DNA of 64,000 nucleotides from Loxodes magnus (taxonomy: Eukaryota > Ciliophora > Karyorelictea > Loxodida > Loxodidae), in contig CAMPDV010000382.1 in the NCBI GenBank assembly GCA_946699065.1, positions 239,419 to 303,418 of the forward strand, in the 5' to 3' direction. Both the position numbers and the translations under genes were made by a program. The notes beneath the pieces were generated by a model. It saw only the letters and a program-made list of their open reading frames with translations. It was not told the DNA's origin and ran no database searches. Shown in pieces: positions 48,093-57,856 of this stretch (positions are counted from its first letter, which is position 1; every line of letters begins with the position of its first letter).

Positions 48093-50977
48093 TCATGATT
48101 AATATATTTAAATTTGTACTAATGAATTAGCAAGATTTTCTTAAATTTGCTATTTTGTTTATTGATGTGGAATCTTAAGCTAGCCTTATACTAAAATCAA
48201 GGGTATTTTGAAGCAATATTTATCTCTCAAAACCTCTTCTTTATGACTCGCCCACTCCTTGAAGAGTGTAAGCTACTATAATATGGTTAAGAAACTATTA
48301 AGGTTTTAATTTTCTTTCTAATATTTATTAATCTAAAATTGACTAAAGAAGATAAAATGAGAAGTTTCCGTAACAATAGGTTTAAAAATATTATAGCTAA
48401 GGAATTCTTTTTTTGTATTTGGTAAATTGTTTCTAACATATTCGCAAAATTATTGACAAAGGAAAATACTTTTAATAAACTTTATGTTATTCTAAGTGAT
48501 TTCTCTATTTATAATCAGATCTAAATTATACGAAGTATTTTGTTCAAAGCATCATTCAGCAAGTAGAAGTCCTAATATAAATATTACTCCTTGCACTATT
48601 GCCAACTTCTTAATTTCAAAGCTCAAGTCAATAAATTTAGAGTTCAAATTAGCTTTTTGTTCTGTTTTTTAGTTAATAAAACCTATTTCTGTTAATGAAT
48701 TTACTGATCAATAGATTCTTCGACTCAACTTTTTATTCTTTCTAGGTTATTGACTGAAGTTCTAGAAATTTCAATTAAGTTTAGTATATTCTTATCTTGC
48801 TAGCTTCGAATACCTTAGCAATCTTAGATTTCGCTTCTATTAGTAATGCTGAGCTATTCATTTTGAGTAAACTCACTTACATTCTTATTGAGTTTAGTAT
48901 TTATTCTTGCACTTATTGGAAAGGAACACTTTACTAAGTATTTTAATACTCTGCTAGCTTGCTTTCTACTTTAACTATTCTTCTAAGAATATGAGATGAA
49001 TCAAAGTTTGCTCGACAAATTTTTGGCAGACATCTACTCAATTAGCTAAAAGAATCTGTAAAGAACGACTATTTTCTTTAAAAATAAATTTCTTAAGTAG
49101 TCCTCCTATGGCCAGGAAACTATATACCTCTATGACTTTCTTCTCTTTGTGTTTGATTTTTTCAGAGGATAGCTGTTTTTTGTTTGCTTGAAAAGTTAGA
49201 TTATTAATTATAAGTCAAGAATAATTAGTAAAGTCGCAATACCAAAAACCAGTTTTTCTCTTATTTAGATTTTTAATTCCTAACGCCTACCAACACATTA
49301 ATGCCTTTTTAATAGAAATTTTCTTTTCTTTTAATCTTCAAGCATCTAAATTTTTTCTTTACTTAACTTTTGAAAATGGAAAACTAGTTAGACTTCATAA
49401 ATTCCCATAAATCTATGCTTCAAAATTCTTATTCACAATATTATCAAATTTCCTTGTAAAGTACTTACCAATTAGTACTAATTAAAAGAAATTTCTTTCT
49501 TTAGTCAACTTTAAAATGTTTAGTCTTTGTTTAATTTTAGCTTTTTTTAGGCTTAGTTATCTTAGATATTTCTAAGTAATTATTTTATCAACTTATTCAA
49601 TCTTTATCCTTGGATCCTGCCAAATATTTTTTAATCTTGCTTTAACTATTTTTCTGTTTATCTTCAATAAAAGGATTGAGGTAATTAATTTCTGATATAC
49701 TGGGTAAAATCTTTATTTCCTCAATAAGAATTAATCTGAGCTACCTATCTCAAAATAGTTTAAAAAATACCCGGAGGAACTGTAGCTCTAGAATAATGAG
49801 AGGGTTACTTAAGTCTTAAATGCAAAGGTAATCTTTAAGCTATAAATTGTTTCTTAATTCTCTTACCGAGGTTACTATACACTGTCTTACTAAAAATCTT
49901 CATCTCTTTATCTTAATCTTATTTTGATTTTATGGGATTGAAACTTTTAAAAGTCTAGTAAAGTATTATTACGCACTAGCTTAGCTGATTAATAATTTAA
50001 GTGACTCTTTGCCTTTTTTATATAATTTTCCCCAAACTTAAGATATTCTGTTTTTATAAAGTGAAAGTTATATTAAAGCATAAATAATAGATTATAATAA
50101 CTTACTTAAATTGTAATAGGATAAATTAATCTTTAGTTTAAAATAGTTATTAAATACTTGCTTAACCTTTGAGTTCAGCTTTGAAAGTTAATCAGTCAAA
50201 TATTGATGTGATAACTAATAATCATAGTACAGTTAAATTAAAACAAGGTTTCATTTTAAGTAGTTCTTATGTAATTATTTCTAAATGATTTCCCTTAGTA
50301 GTTCAGCCTCATTGAATTAATTCTTATATGGTTCTTGTAGCATCTTGAAACTTTAAAGTCAGTATCTGAAATGAATTATTTAGCTCTTCTTTCTTTTTTT
50401 TAAATATCTTTACATTATTATTGAGCTTGCAAAATGATCTCATAGATATGCTTTAAAGATTATCTTTATTATTAGTAATTAATTCATTTTATCTTTAAAT
50501 TAGTTTAAAGACTTTTGTTTATACAACCTTATTGCAGGTTTATTTATAAAAGATTTATATTTTTCCTATTAAATGACAAGAAGTTAGTAATTAGCCTTTA
50601 TATATTTTACAATTCTTGTAATTTTAATTGTTATTCAAAATTTGCAGGTCCTTAATAAATGAACTCAAGGAGCTTTTTAAGTTTACAAATGCAATTTAAA
50701 ATAATTGTTTTAAAGTTATTACAAATTGTCTTGGTATAATATAAAAAATTTACGATCTAAAGGTTAAAAATAATTTAGTTGGAACTACATTATTGAAAGC
50801 ATAAGCATCCTGTTCTTTTAATTTATTTATGATTTTTTTAGAACATTTTACTTCTTGATAACTGATACCATTATTCTAGCAAAGTTTAATTTATTGATTT
50901 TGTTACTTAATAAGTTAATTCTAATTTTATTTTACTCTTCTCTTTTTATATTATATTTATAGGTATTAAACTAGCAT
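48093..50977 (-). CDS. Cryptic multi-exon gene, membrane/coiled-coil protein
   Basis: Coherent protein sequence is obtained by splicing 16-nt introns at 50215-50230, 49453-49468 and 48934-48949. One more junction near 48.70-48.76 kb is unresolved. Fragments in order: ISYQEVKCSKKIINKLKEQD, LLTSCHLIGKIQIFYKQTC, KKKKEELNNSFQILTLKFQD, LSHQYLTDQLSKLNSKVKQV, KRWRFLVRQCIVTSVRELRN, LSNPLIILELQFLRVFFKLF, ISEINYLNPFIEDKQKNSQS, VIEVYSFLAIGGLLKKFIF, LANWVDVCQKFVEQTLIHL, LAIVQGVIFILGLLLAEW and EWASHKEEVLRDKYCFKIP, ending at TGA (48093-48095). The N terminus (ATG at 50975-50977) is uncertain. I do not recognise the family; Cys-rich N-terminal, coiled and hydrophobic segments suggest a membrane protein. It may be a degenerate gene. 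Confidence 0.4.
48934..48949 (-). other. Probable 16-nt intron
   Basis: GTATTAAAATACTTAG on the minus strand; restores the frame between KQKASQQ and IKCSFPISARINTKL. Confidence 0.4.
49453..49468 (-). other. Probable 16-nt intron
   Basis: GTAAGTACTTTACAAG on the minus strand; joins KFLLISTNW to KFDNIVNKNFEAQIYGN. Confidence 0.55.
50215..50230 (-). other. Probable 16-nt intron
   Basis: GTACTATGATTATTAG on the minus strand; joins KMKPCFNLT to LSHQYLTDQLSKLNSKV. Confidence 0.4.
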
Positions 50978-52796
50978 CCTTGAGAATTGAAGTTAATAAA
51001 ATTCGTTCTTCGATTGTTAACAAAAAAAAAAGAAAATCAATTTATTTTTAAAGAATTGTTTCTTTTTATTTTGTTTATTAGGTATATAATTAACTAAATA
51101 AAAGTAAAGTGTTATAAATAATCAAATGTTTAGACAAATAATAAAGATTTTATTTCTATAACTATAATAATTTTCTTAAGTATATCATTATAAAAGTTTT
51201 AATTTTACTAAAGCGAATCTTAAGAAAATTGATGGAATAAACTATTTTAATGTGATCAATTCTAGTTTTTTAGATAAATTAGAATTAAGTTATTTATTTA
51301 ATTTCCATTTCATAATCTTAATAGTTTAAAGGTTTTAAAAAAAAAGTGAATTTTATTATTATTTTTATCTTTGTTTTATAGATATCTAAATAGCATTTTA
51401 TGGTTTTAAAATCTTTAATAAGTTTGTTTTGATTTTAATATCTCGTGTACTTTATCCTTTAATGAACTTCTTTAAATTCGTAATAAAAATATTTTAGAGC
51501 TTTAATTAATTGGCTTGGGAGTTTACAGTGGATGTATAATTAATTTTAATTGTGTAAGAAGAATTCTAAATTATTAATTATTATAGATTAATTATTTTTA
51601 GATCAATAATTATTCTTATTATATTTGAAAAGATCACAATACTTTTTGTAAGCAATGCAAACTTATTTCTTTTTTTATTTTTTGATTCTTATTAGTTTAT
51701 TTTATTAAGATAAAGAAGTTTTAAATCTTAGACTTATTGTAGATATTAAAATATATGGTTTTTATTCATTTTATGGTCTTAATAGTTATCCTTTTTATAA
51801 ATAATTGTTTGCAAAAAACTTTTTTATTCATTTTTATAATTGAATCTAAAATAAAATTATTTTTGGCTTTAAAAAAACAAATTTATATCGATAGTGATTT
51901 ATTGTAATACATCAATATTTAGCTATATTTATTCTTAATAATTATTTATCTAATTATTTATTATTAATTCTTTTTTATTAAAGTTTTTAATTATATAATG
52001 TATCTTATTATTATTTGTTTAAGAGTTTTTTGTTATATTAAGCTTAAGTCATAATCTTGTTAAATTTAATTTTTTTTGAAGAGAGCTTTTTTAATGTAAA
52101 TTATTTTATTAGTTCTTTTGAAAAATTTTAAGAATTTAATTTTATTTATGAAATTGTTTTTTTTAAATTAAGTTATTGCAAATTAGTTAAAGATAATTAA
52201 GTGTTAATTTCTTTCAAGTTTTATAATGTTTGTGTAGTTATAAAGATTAGTATTCAGAAAGTTTATCAATAATTTAAATTTTATCTTTGAGAAGCTTAAA
52301 ATTTTAACTATTTAAATGTTCTTCTGATTAAGTTTAGCTTGTGAATAATTTAAGGCTTTTACTAAAACATTTATATAAGATAGTTATAATAATTTTAATT
52401 TTTATATTTTCAAGCAAATAAATTTTTTTTCTTAATTACTTTGATGTTTTTAATTATTTATTTATTTAATTTAATAAATAATTACAATAAATCGCTTTCT
52501 TTTATTTTATTTGATTTTTTATCTATAGAATTTTTCATTAATTGTTATTTTTTATTGTAGTTAAAAGCAAATTACAATATTTTGTTAAGTTGTCTGAGCT
52601 TTTCTTGCAGTTTATAATTATTTTGCATTGCTTAATGGATGTAAATTATTTATTAAGTATTCATTTTTTTAAAAATTAGTTTAATTTAAAATTAGTTTTA
52701 TTTAATCGTTTTTTAATTTGAATTGGAGATATAAATATTATTCGTTTCTGGTATTTTATGATTTATAAGAATGATTTGTTTCTAAAATTATAATAA
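50978..52796. other. Very AT-rich spacer
   Basis: About 1.8 kb of A/T-dominated sequence upstream of both a minus-strand cryptic gene and the kinase gene. No supported feature. Confidence 0.4.
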
Positions 52797-54676
52797 ATGG
52801 TTTCGGCGATGGATAAGGATTACATAATCTAAGCAAATAAAATCTAAAAAGTTTAGGAGTTAGCCAAGGGCGGGTTTGGAATCGTCTATAAGGGTTTGAT
52901 GAAAGGATACACGGAGGTGGCCATAAAAGAGTTGTACAATTAAAGTATATCTCAATCGGCGAAGAAGGAGTTGGAGTAGGAGATAGCAATAGCATAAAAA
53001 TTGCATCATCCAAATATAGTATAGCTATATGGATATTGCGTTTCTCCTCTTTGTTTGGTAATGGAATACGTGCCGTAAAATCTTCTTGATTTCCTGAGTG
53101 GTGAGTATGAGTTAACTTGGGACTTGCGTTACAAGCTAAGTCTTGAGATAGTCCTAGGATTAGAATACATCCATGAAAAGAACATAATCCACAGAGATCT
53201 CAAGAGTAATAATATTCTACTGGATAAGTTTATGCAGGCAAAGATAACTGATTTTGGGTTATCGAGAGTAAGGACTGAATCAAAGTCCTTAGTTTCAAAG
53301 ACTTTGGTGGGCAACATACGTTGGTTGGCACCGGAGTTAATGAGTTCAAAGCCTAAATACAGCAAGCAGTCTGACATATTCGCCATGGGCGTCATCTTCT
53401 GGGAGATAGCGTCTCGAAAAATCCCCTTTTAGGAAGCTGATGACTAGTTTATAAAAGAAGACATCAGAGCAGGAGAGAGAGAGGAGATACCAGAAGATTG
53501 TCCATCAGAATACTCAACTTTGATTCAAAAATGTTGGGCCTAAACTCCAAATGAAAGAGCTTCACTGGAAGAAGTTCAAAGTTCCTTGTTGACCCTAATT
53601 AATAAGACTTCGACTCCTAAAACTTAATAGCCAATGGTAAATATTCAATCGTAAATGGGCAATATGAATATTGCAAATTAAGAAGAAGCCAAATAAGTAA
53701 AATAGACTAAGAAAGTATAAGCCTCATTGATTTAGCCTGTCCTAAAAAAGAAATTCCAAATTTCTTACGACAAATCCTAAGGTAATCTTATAATAATTTA
53801 GATAAAGCATTAAGTGGACATTCCTCTGTAGTTAGTTCGGTGGCGATCTCCAATGATCAGAAGTTCATTATCTCCGGAAGTGATGATAACTCTATCAAAG
53901 TCTGGGATTTCCAGACTGGAAACTGTATTAGGACATTAAGTGGACATTCCTCTGGAGTTATTTCGGTTGCGATTTCCAATGATCAGAAGTTCATTATCTC
54001 CGGAAGTAGAGATAACTCTATCAAAGTCTGGGATTTCCAGACTGGAAACTGTATTAGGACATTAAGTGGAAATTCCTCTTATGTCAGATCGGTTGCGATC
54101 TCCAATGATCAGAAGTTCATTATCTCCGGAAGTGGAGATAACTCTATCAAGGTCTTGGATTTCCAGACTGGAAACTGTATTAGGACATTAAGTGGACATT
54201 CCTCTTATGTTATTTCGGTTGCGATCTCCAATGATCAGAAGTTCATTATCTCCGGAAGTTGAGATAACTCTATCAAAGTCTGGGATTTCCAGACTGGAAA
54301 CTGTATTAGGACATTAAGTGGACATTCCTCTGGAGTTATTTCGGTTGCGATCTCCAATGATCAGAAGTTCATTATCTCCGGAAGTGGAGATAACTCTATC
54401 AAAGTCTGGGATTTCCAGACTGGACAGCTGATTCGGACTTTGGTTGGGCACTCTAAATAGGTGAATAATGCTTTAATAACATCGGATAATGGATTTATAA
54501 TATCGGCTTCGGAAGATTCGACATTAAGAATTTGAAATTTTGCTACTGGTGAGTGTATATAGACATTGGCAGGGCATGCTGGTTGGTTATGGGCATTGGC
54601 ATTGAGTGTGGACAACAAGTGGTTGTTATCTGGTGGTGAGGACAGAGTGTTGAGGAAATGGAGGATAGCGACATGA
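52797..54676 (+). CDS. TKL-type protein kinase fused to WD40 repeats
   Basis: A 619-residue protein from two exons. The kinase domain (about residues 18-285) has every catalytic motif: AKGGFGIVYKG (glycine loop), EVAIKEL (Lys), HRDLKSNN (about residue 134), DFGLSR (about 152), WLAPELM, SDIFAMGVIFWEIASRK. The HRDLKSNN loop and WEIASR resemble tyrosine-kinase-like Ser/Thr kinases. After a Gln/Met linker and the intron come at least six 42-residue WD repeats of the form LSGHSSxVxSVAISNDQKFI ... NSIKVWDFQTGN, then two diverged ones ending RIWNFATGE and LRKWRIAT, TGA. One repeat has SGSWDNS with W as TGA where sisters have Gly, Arg or Asp codons. The start could also be Met5. A kinase with a WD40 propeller suggests a scaffolded signalling enzyme. 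Confidence 0.88.
53782..53801 (+). other. 20-nt intron joining kinase and WD40 exons
   Basis: GTAATCTTATAATAATTTAG. Without splicing the kinase frame runs into nonsense; splicing gives ...SYDKSQDKALSGHSSV, directly entering the first WD repeat. Confidence 0.85.
53811..54440 (+). repeat. Near-identical 126-bp WD40 repeats
   Basis: Five to six coding repeats of 126 bp differing mostly at two short variable sites (after GGACATTCCTCT and after CCGGAAGT). The DNA identity, including silent sites, points to recent duplication or gene conversion. Confidence 0.9.
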
Positions 54677-55260
54677 GCAAGTATGTATTAAGTTAATATT
54701 TTTTGATTAATAATAAAAAATATCTTTAAGTCTTTATTTATGTCTTCATCTTAAGTCTTTAGGTCTTTTTTTAGTTCTTCATTTTAAGTTTTCATTGTAA
54801 GTTATTTCTTTAAGTTCTTTCTTTAATTCTTTTTTCAGTTCTTCACTTTAAGTTCTTCACTTTAAGTTCTTTCTTAAAGTTATTTAGTTATTTAAGTTCT
54901 TTCTTAAAGTTCTTTCTTTTAAGTTATTTATTTCTTTATTTCTTTATTTCTTTAATTTTTCTTTATTTATTTAAGTACTTTCTTTTAATTTATTTCCTTA
55001 AGTCATTTAAGTATACAAGTTAAGTTAAGTATGTTTAAGGTTATTATTTTTTTAATATAAAGTTATTAATTTAAAGTTTTTTAATATATTGTGTAAATCA
55101 AGTTTTGAGAAAGTGAATAATTAAAGTTAGATTACATGGTTATGTTAAATAGCATAGGTGTATAAGTAAAAGTAAAATTTTTTAAGGTATTAAGGCAATT
55201 TTATAGTTATGAATTAAGTTTTCTTCTGAATTGATATATAAGGTATAAAAGTATTACAAT
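54677..55260. repeat. Pyrimidine-rich low-complexity DNA
   Basis: Irregular runs of TTAAGTTCTTTCTT-like units to about 55.0 kb, then AT-rich filler. No gene. Confidence 0.6.
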
Positions 55261-55920
55261 ATTTTATGCAAGTTATTAAATTAAAAAGGTATACAAATTA
55301 TTAAATTTTTTGAAGTACTATATATTTATTTTAAAGAAGTTCTTTTTAAGTAAAAGTGTTCTGAATTTTTTTGAAGTACTATATATTTATTTTAAGGAAG
55401 TTATTTTTAATTAAAAGTATTAAGAATATTTTGAAGTACTATATATTTTTTAAAGAAGTTCCTTTAAAAGTATTAAGAAAATTTTGAAGTACTATATATA
55501 TTTTTTAAAGAAGTTCCTTTAAAAGTATTAAGAAAATTTTTGAAGTGCTAAGATTTATTTTAAGGTAGTTCTTTTTAATAAAAGTATTAAGAAAAATTTT
55601 TGAAGTACTATATTTTTTTTAAAGAAGTTCATTTAATCAAAGGTTTTGAATTTTTTTGAAGTGCTATATTTTTTTTAAAGAAGTTCCTTTAAAAATATTA
55701 AGAAATTTTTGAAGTACTATATATTTTTTAATTAAGTTCTTTTTAATTAAAAGTATTAAGAAAAAATTTTTGAAGTACTATATTTTTTTTAAAGAAGTTC
55801 ATTTAATCAAAGGTTTTGAATTTTTTTGAAGTGCTATATTTAGTTTAAGAAAGTTCTTTTTAATTAAAAGTGTTTAGAAAAATTTTTGAGTGTTAGAGAT
55901 TTTATAAAAAGTTTTTTTCT
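55261..55920. repeat. Degenerate ~60-70-bp tandem repeat
   Basis: About ten imperfect copies sharing TTTGAAGTACTATATAT, followed by TTTTAAAGAAGTTCTTT and a AAAAGTATTAAGAA block. Copies vary in length and base content, so the array is old compared with the perfect arrays further right. Confidence 0.75.
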
Positions 55921-56129
55921 AATTAGCAAGTAGAATTTTTTTTAGAAAGTTAACTTACGATTTTTTATTATTGTACAGTGTTAATAATTTCTATAATAAT
56001 TAATTTTTTTTTTATTGAGTGTGAGTTTTTATATTAGTAATTTCTATAATAATAAAATTTTATGATAGAAAAAACTTTTTGTCAAAGTTGCTACTTAATT
56101 TTTTCATTAGATAGAAGCCTGGAAATGGT

Positions 56130-56275
56130 AAAAAGTGTCAAAGCCTTTTTTTGCTCAGCGTTTTACACTATAGGGCTGAGTTGTGACGGAACAAGCTGGG
56201 GGATTTCGGGATAAGTAGAGGGTCAGAAAGGAATAAATGTTTTTTGAAAAAAGTTTTCAAGTAAAAAAGGTTTTT
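56130..56275 (+). repeat. ~145-bp dispersed repeat, copy 1
   Basis: Begins AAAGCCTTTTTTTGCTCAGC and continues GTTTTACACTATAGGGCTGA; nearly identical to 56928-57070. Confidence 0.8.
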
Positions 56276-56289
56276 AAAAAAAATAAGAC

Positions 56290-56790
56290 CATTTTTTTGA
56301 TATTGGTTTTGAAAATTTTGATATTGGTTTTGAAAATTTTGATATTGGTTTTGAAAATTTTGATATTGGTTTTGAAAATTTTGATAATGGTTTTGAAAAT
56401 TTTGATATTGGTTTTGAAAATTTTGATATTGGTTTTGAAAATTTTGATATTGGTTTTGAAAATTTTGATAATGGTTTTGAAAATTTTGATATTGGTTTTG
56501 AAAATTTTGATATTGGTTTTGAAAATTTTGATATTGGTTTTGAAAATTTTGATATTGGTTTTGAAAATTTTGATATTGGTTTTGAAAATTTTGATATTGG
56601 TTTTGAAAATTTTGATAATGGTTTTGAAAATTTTGATATTGGTTTTGAAAATTTTGATATTGGTTTTGAAAATTTTGATATTGGTTTTGAAAATTTTGAT
56701 ATTGGTTTTGAAAATTTTGATATTGGTTTTGAAAATTTTGATATTGGTTTTGAAAATTTTGATATTGGTTTTGAAAATTTTTGATTTTGG
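56290..56790 (+). repeat. 21-bp tandem repeat, about 23 copies
   Basis: Unit TTTTGATATTGGTTTTGAAA plus one A. A few spaced copies carry GATAATGG instead of GATATTGG. Because 21 is divisible by 3, each frame codes a heptapeptide (LILVLKI, FDIGFEN, or with TGA=W FWYWFWK). An ATG-initiated 229-codon frame (56237-56926) spans it, but I see no reason to call it a gene. Confidence 0.9.
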
Positions 56791-56927
56791 TTATAATAAC
56801 TGTTTTTTTAAATGGATCGTGATAAAAATGTTTCGATTTAGCTCTGATATTTGTTTTATTTCATTTGTAGAGTTAAATAAAAGGAGAAATAAGATCATAG
56901 GAAGCTTTAAATTGCAAAAATTGTGAA

Positions 56928-57070
56928 AGCCTTTTTTTGCTCAGCGTTTTACACTATAGGGCTGAGTTGGGACGGAACAAGCTTGGAGAATTCGGGATTG
57001 AAAAAAGGTAGAACGGAATAAATTTTTTTGAAAAAAAGTTTTAAAATATAAAAAGGTTTTGAAAAAAAAG
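56928..57070 (+). repeat. ~145-bp dispersed repeat, copy 2 (and decayed copies)
   Basis: Same unit as 56130-56275 with a few changes. Two more decayed matches follow, around 57,230-57,300 (TTTTTACACTGC...CGGACGGAATAA) and 57,355-57,415. Confidence 0.75.
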
Positions 57071-57856
57071 GAAACTTTTTTGGATTTTGGATTTTGATTT
57101 GATAAATTGATGATTTTGAACGTTCAAAATTTTAAGAATTGAGTTTTGGTAATTCTTTGGATTTTTAAAGCTAAAAGAATGGAATTCAAGAGTTCTTAAA
57201 GCATTAAATCGTGTAAAATATAATTTTGTTTTTTTAATCAGCTTTTTACACTGCTAAACTTTTTTCGGACGGAATAAACTTGAATCTTTGAACCGAACTT
57301 TTTTTAAAATGTATATAGGAAATCTGAAAGTAAAAATACAAAATTTTGGCAAAAAAAAGTTATTACTTTTTTTACTCAGAGTTTTGCAATACAGAAATTT
57401 TAGGGATAGAATTAAAAAAAGATAATAGGCTTCAAAGATGTGAAAATTAAAAATAAATACTTAAAAAAGAAGTTAAAAAAAACGAATATAAAAAGGGTAA
57501 AATACAAAAAAAGTTTAAGATACGAAATTTAGAAAACAAGAATTCTTTGGGATGGAAAAATGATAAAATATTGGATTTAAAATAAAAAATCACATAAATG
57601 ATTAATAATCAACATACAAAAAATCTAAGAAAAATGCTTGAAAAAAAAAATGCGAAAAATGAAAAAAAAGTGTAGAGAAAACATATGTTATATGGAAACC
57701 AGTTCTTATTCAATGTATTCTAAAAAAATTAACAAAGAAATATTAAAAAAAATGAAATATAAGATAAAATTAAAAAAAATAACTTTAAAAAGTTGATTTT
57801 TAAAATAAAAAAAAAAAACTTTAGTTTTTAATAAAAAAAATATTTAATATAAAAAA
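57071..57856. other. AT-rich spacer before satellite
   Basis: Contains decayed pieces of the 145-bp repeat and long A runs. No gene. Confidence 0.5.

Noticed and set aside
48093..50977. Assignment as a KAR5/GEX1-type nuclear-fusion protein
   Set aside because: A Cys-rich N-terminal part with LTSCHL, a coiled coil and late hydrophobic segments are reminiscent of that family, but Cys spacing does not match well enough and the exon structure is incomplete.
52756..53395. Minus-strand open frames opposite the kinase
   Set aside because: Reverse-complement shadows of a strongly conserved kinase domain; no domain of their own.
53124..53432. Short kinase fragment and separate 140-codon WD40 gene
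   Set aside because: Both are parts of one gene joined by TAA/TAG=Gln reading and a 20-nt intron; the TGA separating the WD repeats is Trp.
56237..56926. 229-codon frame with a LILVLKI heptad
   Set aside because: Any 21-bp repeat lacking TGA in one frame gives such a product. The start lies inside a dispersed repeat whose second copy has lost the ATG, and the ends show no protein-like conservation.
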